The notes beneath the pieces are model-generated. The model was not told the DNA's origin, did no database searches, and saw only the letters and a program-made list of their open reading frames with translations. This document shows positions 20,860 through 31,956 of a stretch of 64,000 nucleotides of DNA, piece by piece; positions within the stretch are counted from its first letter, which is position 1; every line of letters begins with the position of its first letter. A program made the position numbers and the translations under genes. The DNA is from Bimastos eiseni (lineage: Eukaryota > Annelida > Clitellata > Crassiclitellata > Lumbricidae), in the NCBI GenBank assembly GCA_959347315.1, contig OY365819.1, positions 23,020,589-23,084,588 on the forward strand, read 5' to 3'.

Positions 20860-23420
20860 CGTCTCATAGCATTGCTTTGATTATCAATGGCTAAACATGT
20901 CAATTCGTCTCACAGCATTGCTTTCAATATCAATGGCTAAACATGTTAATTCGTCTCATAGCATTGCTTTCAATATCAATGGCTAAACATGTCAATTTGT
21001 CTCATAGCATTGCTTTCAATATCAATGGCTAAACATGTCAATTCGTCTCACAAGCATTGCTTTGATTATCAATGGCTAAACATGTCAATTCGTCTCATAG
21101 CATTGCTTTCAATATCAATGGCTAAACATGTCAATTCGTCTCATAGCATTGCTTTCAATATCAATGGCTAAACATGTCAATTTGTCTCATAAGCACTGCT
21201 TTGATTATCAATGGCTAAACATGTCAATTCGTCTCATAGCATTGCTTTCAATATCAACGGCTAAACATGTCAATTCGTCTAATAGCATTGCTTTCAATAT
21301 CAATGGCTAAACATGTCAATTCGTCTCATAAGCATTGCTTTGATTATCAATGGCTAAACATGTCAATTCGTCTCATAGCATTGCTTTCAATATCAATGGC
21401 TAAACATGTCAATTTGTCTCATAGCATTGCTTTCAATATCAATGGCTAAACATGTCAATTCGTCTCATAAGCATTGCTTTGATTATCAATGGCTAAACAT
21501 GTCAATTCGTCTCATAGCATTGCTTTCAATATCAATGGCTAAACATGTCAATTCGTCTCATAAGCATTGCTTTGATTATCAATGGCTAAACATGTCAATT
21601 CGTCTCATAGCATTGCTTTCAATATCAATGGCTAAACATGTCAATTTGTCTCATAGCATTGCTTTGATTATCAATGACTAAACATGTCAATTCGTCTCAT
21701 GGCATTGCTTTCAATATCAATGGCTAAACATGTCAATTTGTCTCATAGCATTGCTTTCAATATCAATGGCTAAACATGTCAATTCGTCTCATGGCATTGC
21801 TTTGGATATCAATGGCTAAACATGTCAATTCGTCTCATAGCATTGCTTTCAATATCAATGGCTAAACATGTCAATTTGTCTCATAGCATTGCCTTCAATA
21901 CCAATGGCTAAACATGTCAATTTGTCTCATAGCATTGCTTTGATTATCAAGGGCTAAACATGTCAATTCGTCTCATAGCATGGCTTTGATTATCAATGAC
22001 TAAAGATGTCAATTCGTCTCATAGCATTGCCTTGAATATCAATGGATAAACATGTCAATTCACTCACTAGCATTGCTTTGAATATCAATGGATAAACATG
22101 TCAACTCGTCTCATAGCATTGCTTTGAATATCAATGGCTAAACGTGTCAATTCGTCTCAAAACATTGCTTTAATTATCAATGACTAAACATGTCAATTCA
22201 CTTCATTGCATTGCTTTGGATATCAATGGCTAAACATGTCAATTCGTCTTATTGGCATGGCTTTGAATGACTAAACATGTCAATTGGTCTCACAGCATTG
22301 ATATGATTATCAATGGCTAAACATGTCAATTCGTCTCACAGCATTTCTTTGAATATCAATGGCTAAACATGTCAATTCGTCTTATTGGCAATGCTTTGAA
22401 TATCTATGGTTTAACATGTCAATTCGTCTTTTTGGCATTGCTTTGAATATCAATGGCTAAACATGTCAATTCGTCTCACAGCATTGATTTGATTATCAAT
22501 GGCTAAACATGTCAATTCGTCTCAAAAGCATGGCTCTGATTATCAATGGCTAAACAGTCAATTCGTCTCATAAGCATAGCACTGATTATCAATGGCTAAA
22601 CATGTCAATTCGTCTCATAGCATTGCATTGATTATCAATGGCTAAACATGTCAATTCGTCTCATAGCATTGCTTTCAATAACAATGGCTAAACATGTCAA
22701 TTCACTTCATTGCATTGCTTTGGATATCAATGGCTAAACATGTCAATTCGTCTCATAGCATTGCATTGATTATCAATGGCTAAACATGTCAATTCGTCTC
22801 ATAGCATTGCTTTCAATAAAAAAGGCTAAACATGTCAATTCGTCTCATGGCATTGCTTTGGATATCAATGGCTATACATGTCAATTCGTTTCAAAAGCAT
22901 TGCTCTGATTATCAATGGTTAAACATGTCAATTCGTCTCAAAAGCATGGCTCTGATTATCAATGGCTAAACAGTCAATTCGTCTCATAAGCATAGCACTG
23001 ATTATCAATGGCTAAACATGTCAATTCGTCTCATAGCATTGCATTGATTATCAATGGCTAAACATGTCAATTCGTCTCATAGCATTGCTTTCAATAACAA
23101 TGGCTAAACATGTCAATTCGTCTCATAGCATTGCATTGATTATCAATGGCTAAACATGTCAATTCGTCTCATAGCATTGCTTTCAATAACAATGGCTAAA
23201 CATGTCAATTCGTCTCATGGCATTGCTTTGGATATCAATGGCTATACATGTCAATTCGTTTCAAAAGCATTGCTCTGATTATCAATGGTTAAACATGTCA
23301 ATTCGTCTCACAGCATTGATTTGATTATCAATGGCTAAACATGTCAATTCGTCTCAAAAGCATGGCTCTGATTATCAATGGTTAAACATGTCAATTTGTT
23401 TCAAGGCATTTGTTTTGGAA
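20860..23420. repeat. 46/47-bp satellite array with 139-bp higher-order period
   Basis: About 55 head-to-tail copies of a unit containing ATGGCTAAACATGTCAATTC and TCTCATAGCATTGCTTT. In the left half, units alternate 46+46+47 bp (CATAG versus CATAAG variants), giving a 139-bp supra-repeat visible as identical short ORFs every 139 bp at 20989, 21128, 21267 and 21406. The right half is more diverged and contains its own longer duplications (about 22500-22700 recurs near 22930-23110). It sits in a 5.7-kb intron of the minus gene. Confidence 0.95.
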
Positions 23421-23439
23421 TCGATGCCGATTATTTTAT

Positions 23440-24185
23440 TAATGTATATTAACGTATTGTAACTTTGTAACATTTAGCTAAAATTGTGACTATCATTCGT
23501 CGTTTGGAACGCGCAAGATAGGATAGTTAAATCAAGCGTTTGAATCTGCTACGTACCAAATAACTCTACGTGGCAGATGTAGCCGTTGGTTAATTAATCG
23601 CTTCTTATCGTGGTGCTAATGGCTGATTTAATGGGACTTAATTAATCTGACATTGAGTGCTCTACCCGGCCAAAGCATCTGGACTAGACGATGATAGAAC
23701 TAGTGCTATAGTTCTATAGATAGAGAGATATATACAGAGGCAGGATGGCAACATGGAGAGACAGACATTATGGGAGATTATGGGTAAGAGCATGTTGGCG
23801 GAAGCGAGGGAGTGATGGCAGATAACTAGTGAGTTCTGATGGACGGTGACACGGGGATGGAATTCAAGTAAGGAATAGTAGAGAGGCAGGAGCGATAGGG
23901 AAGAAGAGATTAAGCAGACAGCCGACAGTGGAAGAAAGGAAGGTTATAAAAAGGGGAAGCGAGGCGAAAAAAGCATTTGCCCCAGAGATAGTCACGGCAG
24001 GAATACGGAGGGTTGTCAGTAGAGAATACACAGCACCTCATACAACATGTTACCTAAAAGCCAAAGTTATTGACTAGTGGCGGATTAGGAGAATATTTTT
24101 CAGTTGCTGTATATACGTTCTGCATTTAACATAACATTAGATATCTTAACATTGAAAAGTCTTTGTTGATTCCATGGCTCAAACT
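23440..24185 (+). mobile_element. Possible solo LTR-like sequence
   Basis: After the satellite comes a non-repetitive stretch with a purine-rich tract (about 23740-23960) and a TATA-like GGTTATAAAAAGGGG at 23942-23956, the order seen in LTR promoters. GTAACAT near 23467 is mirrored by ATGTTAC near 24046. No clear target duplication is found, so this is tentative. Confidence 0.25.
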
Positions 24186-24190
24186 AACTT

Positions 24191-24418
24191 TCACGCATCA
24201 CAGAGTAAACGACAGCTACCTAGATCATCGTAAAACCGCTCGACACTATATACCTTGGAAATTATTGCCTCGATAGGCAAAATCATCTCTTCCAGTACAG
24301 CATTGTTTTGAATATCAATGGCTAAACATGTCAATTCATTGTCGTGGTGAACTTTAATTACCTTAACCGTGCATCCCGAGATCTCTCGTCCAATAAATAT
24401 CTGGCCGATTCCATGCAT
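24191..24418 (-). other. 75-codon ORF containing a single diverged satellite unit
   Basis: The minus ORF reads GQIFIGREISGCTVKVIKVH, then NELTCLAIDIQNNAV (encoded by 24298-24345, which is one copy of the 46-bp satellite unit), then PIEAIISKVYSVERFYDDLG. The sequence looks protein-like on both sides of the unit. No family is recognised. It could be the founder locus of the satellite or a mobile-element ORF. Confidence 0.4.
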
Positions 24419-24493
24419 TCTGAGTTATCTCATCCTCGGGTATAAATGTTGTCCATGAACCGCGGAGCTCGAATAAATGTTTCTTACTGCTGG

Positions 24494-24945
24494 GAGGCCC
24501 GCCGACAGAAATTTCAGGCCCCTAGGCAGGTTTGTCATGGGCCCCCCGGGGCCTGAGCCTCTAAACTATCTTTAGGCTTTATGAGAATTTTAAAAAAATT
24601 GACAGATCGTATACTTTGTACTTATTATAAGTACAAAGTATACGATCTGTCAATTTTTTTTATTCGGACGGAATTGCACGAGTGTAGTATTATTATACAA
24701 TATACATAATAGTGATAATACCACATAAAAATGATAAAATGGTAAATAAGTACGGCAATATTCATATGCTTGAAGTTTAATCTGATTGTAAATAAGTTCA
24801 GTTCAGTTATATTTTAAAAAGGCATAAATAATACACTTTTTATAGCTGATCATAATATTTTCAAAAGTTGATTGCAGGCCCGGGCCCCAAAAACTCGCCG
24901 GGCCCCTGGGCAGTTGCCCCTCTGCCCCCCCTCTCGGCGGGCCTG
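24494..24945. mobile_element. hAT-like MITE with central perfect palindrome
   Basis: The ends GAGGCCCGCCGACAG and CTCTCGGCGGGCCTG are inverted. The exact 8-bp duplication ACTGCTGG lies at 24486-24493 and 24946-24953. The ends are GC-rich with further CCCCTGGG/CCCGGGCC inverted blocks, and the body is AT-rich. There is no coding capacity. Confidence 0.85.
24592..24660. repeat. Perfect 33-bp-arm palindrome
   Basis: The arms 24592-24624 and 24628-24660 are perfect reverse complements around a 3-nt loop (TTA). The core is GACAGATCGTATACTTTGTA. It lies inside the hAT-like MITE and would extrude as a cruciform or give a strong RNA hairpin. Confidence 0.95.
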
Positions 24946-25002
24946 ACTGCTGGTAAGCGTTGCTAATAGACAAGGTCATATATTATACTGCATAGGGAGG
25001 CT

Positions 25003-25033
<31 letters not shown>

Positions 25034-25174
25034 AAGTATATTTTATACGTGAAGAATGATGATGCATCCAGAGTGAACCATGTACAATTGCTGATCAAGT
25101 TGACAGAGCGACTGTTGGAAAGGTATCATATTCCAAAAAACCGCAGCGCTGAGACAGGCCTTTGCGTGAATGAC

Positions 25175-25600
25175 TTGATGTAATGTAATATTTATATAGC
25201 GCTGCTCGATATCTGAGAAGCTCATAACTCAACACATAGCTAAATGAAGAACAGGCCCCTCAGGAAAGCAATAGAAGGAATAGTGACCAGCTCCTCCCAA
25301 AGAAGAAGGGGGAGGCCATTCCAGCCAGTAGGACCCACATAGGCATAGCTCCTGGATAGAGCCATTGCAGAGCGCAAGTGGGGAACCGCCAGCAGTCCTC
25401 AGGCAGAGGAAAGAAGGTAAGCGGGTGCATAATAGAGGAGGTCCTAGTGCAGAGAGCCAGGAAGGTAGGTGGGGCAGACCTAAGGCGACATTTACGCATC
25501 GACGAAAGGGTCTTGAAACGAATGTGAAGATGTGCACAGTGAAGGGATTCATGAATGAAGGAAGAGGTGTAGCCCACTATGTCTCACGGCCAAACATTTT
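25175..25600 (-). pseudogene. LINE RT C-terminal fragment
   Basis: Minus frames show FIHESLHCAHLHIRFKTLSS, CRLRSAPPTFLALCTRTS and a WVLLAGMASPFFFG end that corresponds to the Y-GP-WNSLP signature. The 3' end reads GCGCTATATAAATATTACAT in minus sense, a tail shared with other copies here. It has at least one frameshift and is 5' truncated. Confidence 0.65.
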
Positions 25601-26325
25601 CCCACGTACATACAAGCAAATCCAGTGAAACCTGAACCTACTCGAAGATGCAGTTTGTTGCAGTTAACCTTATCCGCATGGTAAAATGTTGACAAAGTAT
25701 GATATGAGACTTTGTGCCCCACCTTGTTTTGGTGTTTATCACACCAAATACAATTACTAACTCTAGTGATCTGTAATACATACATTGAGCTTATTAGTTA
25801 GCACAAAGCAATAAACACGAGAAATGTCAAGTTTCATTTTTCTTCATAACTTCTATATTGCACATTGGTATTACCATATATATTTTTTTTTTTATCACAA
25901 CCTTATCAAATGAAAACATTAAAAAATACACTGTTTCGGAAATTTATTCTCAGACTTTTGCCCATGGTAAAAGGGTTAAGCTGAATATGTATAATTCAGA
26001 GAATTTATCGTTGCTGCTTTCTCTGTAAATATCACTGAATGTTAAAACTAATTAAATTAATCGTCAATAAACCAGTCATGCTCCAGTGCTTCTGATAGGT
26101 CGTAAATGGCACAATGCCAAATTGGTCTAAATACATATCTACCTACCATGGTAAATATCTAATCTGAATTGATGTTAATTATACATTGCATGTAATACAT
26201 TGAACAGTGTACAATAGCATACCTCTACACTTGCTCTTCCAGGGTCAATGACATTGCATTGGGTATCTGACTAGGCCATTGAACTACCAACAGCTGAGCG
26301 ATAAACTGAATTTATATTTCATCAC

Positions 26326-26477
26326 CTGACTTGAGTAATTGTTTGATGGTTGTTCTGTCTTAAACTTTGTCACTTGATCTTTTGCCAGCTCTCGTTTTCG
26401 CTGATTGCGCCATCTCTGCAGAATGTCATCGCCGTTCGGATGTCTCGGTTGTCGAGTGATACGACGTTCCATTGGCT
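26326..26477 (-). CDS. Exon with DILQRWR island, minus-strand gene (phase 1 to 0)
   Basis: The acceptor TGCTGTTTCTTCAG and donor CAG/GTGATG bound 152 nt encoding PMERRITRQPRHPNGDDILQ, directly followed by RWRNQRKRELAKDQ, then a polar end. Only this frame is open. The basic helix after DILQRWR looks conserved and recalls the C-terminal part of vertebrate PROSER3-type proteins (from memory, not searched). It joins the poly-proline exon in phase 0. Its phase-1 start fits the exon at 27355-27470 directly if the 27054 exon is skipped. Confidence 0.8.
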
Positions 26478-26722
26478 CTGAAGAAACAGCAGAATTATTC
26501 ATATACTCAGGGGAAGGATGTGCAACTGTATGTGCAACTGAACAACACTGACCGCATTAAAAAACAAACTGGGGACACAACAGTTCTGATCAGTGTCTTC
26601 TTTCATATGATAAAAGAACTTTGATAATGCACTTTCTAGCAGGGTACGAATATGCATTAAACCATTTCAGCCTATGATCATGACCAAGTAGCTGCTTAGA
26701 ACAATGTGTACAAAGCTGCTAC

Positions 26723-27018
26723 AATTGTAAAAATAGTTCTCATGTTTGAAATTGTAAAAATGGTTCTCATGTTTGAAATTGTAAAAATGGTTCTCATGTT
26801 TGAAATTGTAAAAATGGTTCTCATGTTTGAAATTGTAAAAATGGTTCTCATGTTTGAAATTGTAAAAATGGTTCTCATGTTTGAAATTGTAAAAATGGTT
26901 CTCATGTTTGAAATTGTAAAAATGGTTCTCATGTTTGAAATTGTAAAAATGGTTCTCATGTTTGAAATTGCAAAAATGTTTCTCATGTTTGAAATTGTAA
27001 AAATGGTTCTCATGTTTG
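26723..27018. repeat. 27-bp tandem array, 11 copies
   Basis: Eleven near-identical units of GAAATTGTAAAAATGGTTCT plus CATGTTT. As the unit is 3n and lacks stops in several frames, both strands are open throughout. The minus strand gives NMRTIFTIS repeats in frame with the exon starting at 27054, and the plus strand gives FEIVKMVLM repeats. Confidence 0.95.
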
Positions 27019-27054
27019 CCTCTTCAAGAGAATCTCCTTTGAGCCACTCCTCAT
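27019..27054 (-). CDS. Candidate acidic exon running into the 27-bp array
   Basis: The minus-sense acceptor TTTGTGTTATCAG opens a phase-1 reading DEEWLKGDSLEEA that continues without a stop through all 27-bp units. The phase matches the donor of 27355-27470. No donor in the phase needed by 26477 is visible before the array (no GT occurs within the repeat), so the 3' edge is unknown. It may be a cassette exon, or an exon whose end was lost to the expansion. Confidence 0.45.
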
Positions 27055-27354
27055 CTGATAACACAAAACCACAATCAACACACTACTTGTGCAGAAAACA
27101 AGAACATAAACAATGAACATATATAAAATGCTTTTTGCCACATCTCAATAAATTCCGTAGCCGCAATATTACATAATCTACTGCAGGCCAGAAAACAACC
27201 TATCCTACAATTAATGTAAAAATAGCAAACAAGACAATCTGTACTAAAAATATCATCTGTTGGATCGTCAATTTTTAATATCAGATGATCCAAAGGAACA
27301 GCAGTTAGAAAAGTCTTGCATCATGTAGTTGAATACAAGCATCTCAAAACTTGC

Positions 27355-27470
27355 CTCTGCTTCTGATGAAAGCAGGTCTGTATGATTCTTCCTCAAGGGT
27401 AGTTAAGCTGACTGTATCACTACCTAAGCCAACTGTGCTAACGGCAGGATGAGAAGACCCCATGCTTGAC
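27355..27470 (-). CDS. Exon of the minus-strand gene with GC-AG donor (phase 2 to 1)
   Basis: The acceptor GTTTGTTTTTCAG is strong. The 3' edge is AGAG/GCAAGT, the consensus of the rare GC-type donor. The 116 nt encode a Ser-rich segment, SSMGSSHPAVSTVGLGSDTV, then SLTTLEEESYRPAFIRSRG. The split Met codon with the exon at 28567-28658 (AT/G) confirms the phase. Confidence 0.75.
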
Positions 27471-28566
27471 CTGAAAAACAAACTTAGCTATAATATATTG
27501 AAACAGCATTAATATAACCATAACTCATCTGCACAAAACCAGTCATATGTCGTAATATTCAGCTTAGAGAAAACCGCAAAAATAACTCCATAAAAATCAA
27601 CCTTTCTTAATTGCTAGATTATTAAAGATAATAATTTTAATATATATATGTTAAGTTAAATTAAGGTTCCTGCAAAAATCGAGTATTTGATTAAAATTTT
27701 CTTTCTACAATTTCAATCGGCCCACTAAAGTGACCTTTGCTCCTACTTCTTTTCTTTACTGGCACCATCACAAGGTCTCTCCCCTAGAAATTACAGCGTA
27801 AGAAGGACCATATGCCAAACAAAGTAAGATTGAAATTTTGATGTCCATCTGCAACATTTTAAAAGTGTACATTGACGCTGGACAAAAGAAGCCTTATACA
27901 ACAAAAGGCACAAAGTAATATAATCTAAACAATGAAGTAAAGATAACGAAAGCTCACGAACGGAACGGTCTGGTGATATGAAATTTCTACAAAACTCTCT
28001 TATTATTGAGGAACAGTGTCAATATGTTTTACTGAATCCGAGTTTCGAATATTTAAAAAATCTCAATCTCTTGATTATTAGCTTGGCAGTATTCACAATT
28101 TCACTGACTATGTTTACCTATTGACGACTTATAAACACTTTACAAACCTTGTAGAACTCAGTACTTGGCTGGAAATTGACATTCTCTTCATCCATAATAA
28201 GAGCGTTTTATACAAACTGCTCAGTTATACCGAGTCAAAATGCACAAATACCACATATAGCAAAAATAAATATAAATAAATAATTGAATTAGTAGAATTG
28301 GGCACAATATCTAATTTATTTAGCAATACCTTAAAAGTATAGAACACACTTAATACGTGGTTCAAAACACCTGCCTCATCAGATGATGCGTGATTTATGG
28401 CCACGACTTATATTGGGGTCACCGCATTTTCTCACTTTCCCAGCCCAAAATTTATGGAACGACTTGCACTTGAACCCGACAAATTCTTGAGTGACGAGGG
28501 GTGATCATTACTTCCATGTGTTAGTCCAAAGAAATAATTTTCAGAGACCATTAAAAACAGACTTAC

Positions 28567-28658
28567 ATTGTTTCAAGGAAATTGTCGACATTCTCTTGCA
28601 ACAGTTTTGTTTTCTTGTTCAACCGTTCATCATCATGTAACAACACACTGCCTTCGTC
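28567..28658 (-). CDS. Exon of the minus-strand gene (phase 0 to 2)
   Basis: The acceptor TTAAATTGACAG and perfect donor GTAAGT bound 92 nt encoding DEGSVLLHDDERLNKKTKLL and then QENVDNFLET, an amphipathic helical segment. The phase is consistent on both sides (31957-32155 ends in phase 0 and 27470 starts in phase 2). Confidence 0.8.
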
Positions 28659-28789
28659 CTGTCAATTTAAGAACAGCCATACAAGGATTTCGGCATTTAT
28701 TTTAGATACTGTGACTTATTGGCAGAAGCCAAGCTGTAAATAAGAAAAGGTCAAGACTAAAGCTAGAGAAGAAGATGCCAGAAGGGGCA

Positions 28790-29850
28790 TTTAATATAAG
28801 AAAGGTATGTTTTAGTCATAGACAACAATTGACAGACAAGTCTACAAACCTTAACCCTTCACTGACCTCCTTAACCATCGCCAATCTGTCCTTGCTCAGA
28901 GGTTATCCCAACTCATCATGTCATCATCATCCACAATTTGCCGATCTCAACCAGCTCACGCTCCAGCATGGTCCAGGGTTCCAGTACATTTATGATCAGC
29001 GGAATGAAATTGCTAAGTAAGCAGGTGATACAGACCCTGTCGTCAATGCTTCTGATGGCGAATATCGCTGCTATCGAGACCTGGGCCTATCAGAATCACT
29101 TTACAGCTCAATGCAATAAAATCGTGGAGGATGGTATTCACTTTGTCAGGCTTCCCCTCACATCTCCTTATGTTCTGTTCTTAGAAATGTTCTCACAACA
29201 TTTCTAAGCTCCAGTATATCTGTTCAGATCTGGGCCTCTTTCTTGACCCTACCCTTACCTATCTGGTCACATAAATGCCCTTTTCCGCTCCTGCTTCTAT
29301 CACCTTCGCCAGATTCTCTCTATTAGACAAGCGCTCTCATTACATGCTGTGTCCACGCTTGTGCATGCTCTGATCTGTTTTAGGATAGACTTTGACAACA
29401 TTGCTTTCATTGACCTCTTTCAAAACATTTCTAAGCTCCAGTCCATCCTCAATGCAGCTGTCCAACTTGGAATTCCAAAATTTGATCGCATCTCTTCCTT
29501 CATTCATGAATCCTTTCACTGGTTCCGAGCACCTCAAAGCATTAATTTGATGTGTAACTGTCTCCCTGGGTCTGCCTCGCATACCTTCTGGCTCTCTGCA
29601 TTAGGGTCTCCTCTATTCCACACCGGGTTTCTCTTCGTTCTTCTGCCCGTGAATTTTCTGGTGGTTCCCTGCAAGCGCTTTGCCACAGCCCAATCCAGAA
29701 GCTTTGCCCACGTGGGACCCACTAGCTAGAACAGCTTCCCCTTCTGGAGGAGCTGCTCTCTCTCCTGTCCGCAGCTTTCCGGAAGCGCCGGAAAGCAGCA
29801 ACTGTCCTGTTCTCCGCTTGAGTCATGAGCATTTCCGATTCAAGTGGTGC
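28790..29850 (+). pseudogene. LINE remnant ending in RT C-terminus
   Basis: The well-preserved part is 29430-29800: AAVQLGIPKFDRISSFIHES, then HTGFLFVLLPVNF, then in another frame the SFAHVGPTS and LEQLPLLEELLSLLSAAFRK end. These match the terminal third of CR1/L2-like RTs. The upstream 28790-29330 is more decayed. Antisense within an intron of the minus gene. Confidence 0.6.
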
Positions 29851-30640
29851 CATATAAGTGCTCCATTACTTTACACTCGGCAGTCAAGGGCGCTATCTCC
29901 CTCTGCCACCACATCCAGGATTCGGTACGTGATGTTTTGGCGCAGCCGTTTTGGCACAGGACGTTTTGGCACAGGACGTTTTGGCACAGGACGTTTTGGC
30001 GCAGTGCCTTTTTGGCGGAGGACGTTTTGGTGCAGATCTCCAATACAATAATATAATTGTATTATATATATTATATAAATATATTATATAGCATTCTACC
30101 ACTTTAGTGTCGTTAATTATTCGCCATGGCAAGTAAGGTCGGCAGTAGAAGAGGGATCGGTGAAAAGAATCATGCTTAAATGGAAGTTGGATTGATGAAA
30201 ATAATCATGTTCAAATGGAAGCGGTATTGATGAAAAATAATGCCATCTAATTGGAAGCGAAATTGATGAAAAGATTGTGACTATAACAGAGTTCCATGAT
30301 GAGTAGAATTCTGAAATCCATCCCACTACTATTTAAGCATGATTCTGTTCATCATTCCTGTTTCCAGTTAAGCAAAATTATTTTCTTCAATCATGCTTCA
30401 TAATACATTATATATTGTATCAAACATCAGTGCCAAAACGTCCTGCGCCAAAACGCCACTACGCCAAAACGTCCTGCGCCAAAAGGTCCTGCTCTGTCCA
30501 GGATTGGAGAGGGTTGATTCTATGGTGGTGCTCAGAGGAACTATTCATCACATGCTGGTTGCGTCCTGGGATCTTGCTCTTCCTCTCTCTTTCTCTCTGA
30601 TTCGAGTGGCGCCATATAAGTGCTCCATTACATTCATTCT
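29826..30640. repeat. Foldback-like element bounded by inverted 16-17-bp arrays
   Basis: At 29936-30035 five to six copies of GGACGTTTTGGCACA-type units occur. At 30430-30490 the reverse complement (GCGCCAAAACGTCC) is arrayed, so the two arrays face each other across about 400 bp. Outside them, GTGCCATATAAGTGCTCCATTAC occurs on both sides in the same orientation (29848-29870 and 30610-30632), suggesting insertion into or duplication of an older repeat. The interior contains a 30-bp dispersed module (30160-30400). Confidence 0.6.
30150..30410. repeat. 30-bp dispersed module, locus 1
   Basis: Copies of TTAAATGGAAG followed by GGATTGATGAAAATAATCATG recur about every 30-32 bp, first in one orientation and then inverted (CATCATTCCTGTTTCCAG). 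The same module is found at 39470-39600 and 63640-63990. Confidence 0.7.
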
Positions 30641-30641
30641 T

Positions 30642-31286
30642 CCATTCCCAGCCACCCTTCATTCAGCTAATAGACCATTCCCAGCCACCATTCATTCAGC
30701 TCATTGACCATTCCCAGCCACCTTTCATTCAGCTAATAGACCATTCCCAGCCACCATTCATTCAGCTCATTGACCATTCCCAGCCACCATTCATTCAGTT
30801 CATATACCATTCCCAGCCACCATTCATTCAGCTCATTGACCATTCCCAGCCACCTTTCATTCAGCTCATAGACCATTCCCAGCCACTTTTCATTCAGCTC
30901 ATAGACCATTCCCAGCCATCCTTCCTTCAGCTAATAGACCATTCCCAGCCACCTTTCATTCAGCTAATAGACCATTCCCAGCCACTTTTCATTCAGCTCA
31001 TATACCATTCCCAGCCACCTTTCATTCAGCTCATAGACCATTCCCAGCCATCCTTCCTTCAGCTAATAGACCATTCCCAGCCACCTTTCATTCAGCTCAT
31101 AGACCATTCCCAGCCACCTTTCATTCAGCTAATAGACCATTCCCAGCCACCTTTCATTCAGCTAATAGACCATTCCCAGCCACCTTTCATTCAGCTCATA
31201 GACCATTCCCAGCTACCTTCCATTCAGCTCATAGACCATTCCCAGCCACCCTTCATTCTGCTCATAGATTATTCCCAGCCACCTTC
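30642..31286. repeat. 33-bp tandem array, about 20 copies
   Basis: Near-perfect repeats of CCATTCCCAGCCACCTTTCA plus TTCAGCTAATAGA, with small variants (CTCATTGA, CTCATAGA). It lies in the intron between the exons at 31957 and 28658. Confidence 0.95.
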
Positions 31287-31956
31287 CACAGCACCATAAG
31301 AGCCATAACAACAGCACATCTCGTCTATTCCACTCCAGCCTGGTATGAGAACCGGTCAACACTTGAGCAATTTCTTGGGCTTTTGGTCGCTCAATATGCT
31401 GATAACTCAATTGCTTGCTTTGACCTCAACCACTGCGATCAATAGAGGTCTCGAGCTATTCTGATGCAGAAGTAAATTGCAAATAGCCTTTTGTCCTTGC
31501 ACAGAATTCATCTAGACTGGCAGCTTGATGCATCAGCTGCATAAATACCATAGTAACCCATACACCACCTTAAAATCGGTAATGCAAGTAAAGATCCACA
31601 TTTTAAACTGTGCATCATTATCAAACTAAAGAACCAAGCAGACACATAAGAAAGACATGCACCGCAAAATAGGAAGGCAACACATCTGTACAACAGGCAA
31701 CACATACTGTAGACTGCATGAAGAACTACGACTGCTTTGAAATGGCTAATTGCCCAGATGGTCTTGCATGCAAGAAATAGACGAAGGAGAAAGGAATAAA
31801 CTTAATTCTACAAAAGCAGTATTACCATTTCTCACTAACACAGCTCCACGCTCTTGTGTTAAATTGTCTAACCCTCATTGTACTAACAAAATTCACTTAT
31901 ATTTATATTTATATTCTATATTTAAATATAGAAGCAGTTGCCTCCTCAACCTTTAC

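Noticed and set aside
20989..21681. Series of near-identical 60-91-codon ORFs (MSIRLIALLSISMAKHVN)
   Set aside because: They are the satellite read in one frame. Their even spacing reflects the 139-bp period, not tandem genes.
20860..23420. CRISPR-like array
   Set aside because: Repeats are contiguous, with no unique spacers, and the context is a eukaryotic intron.
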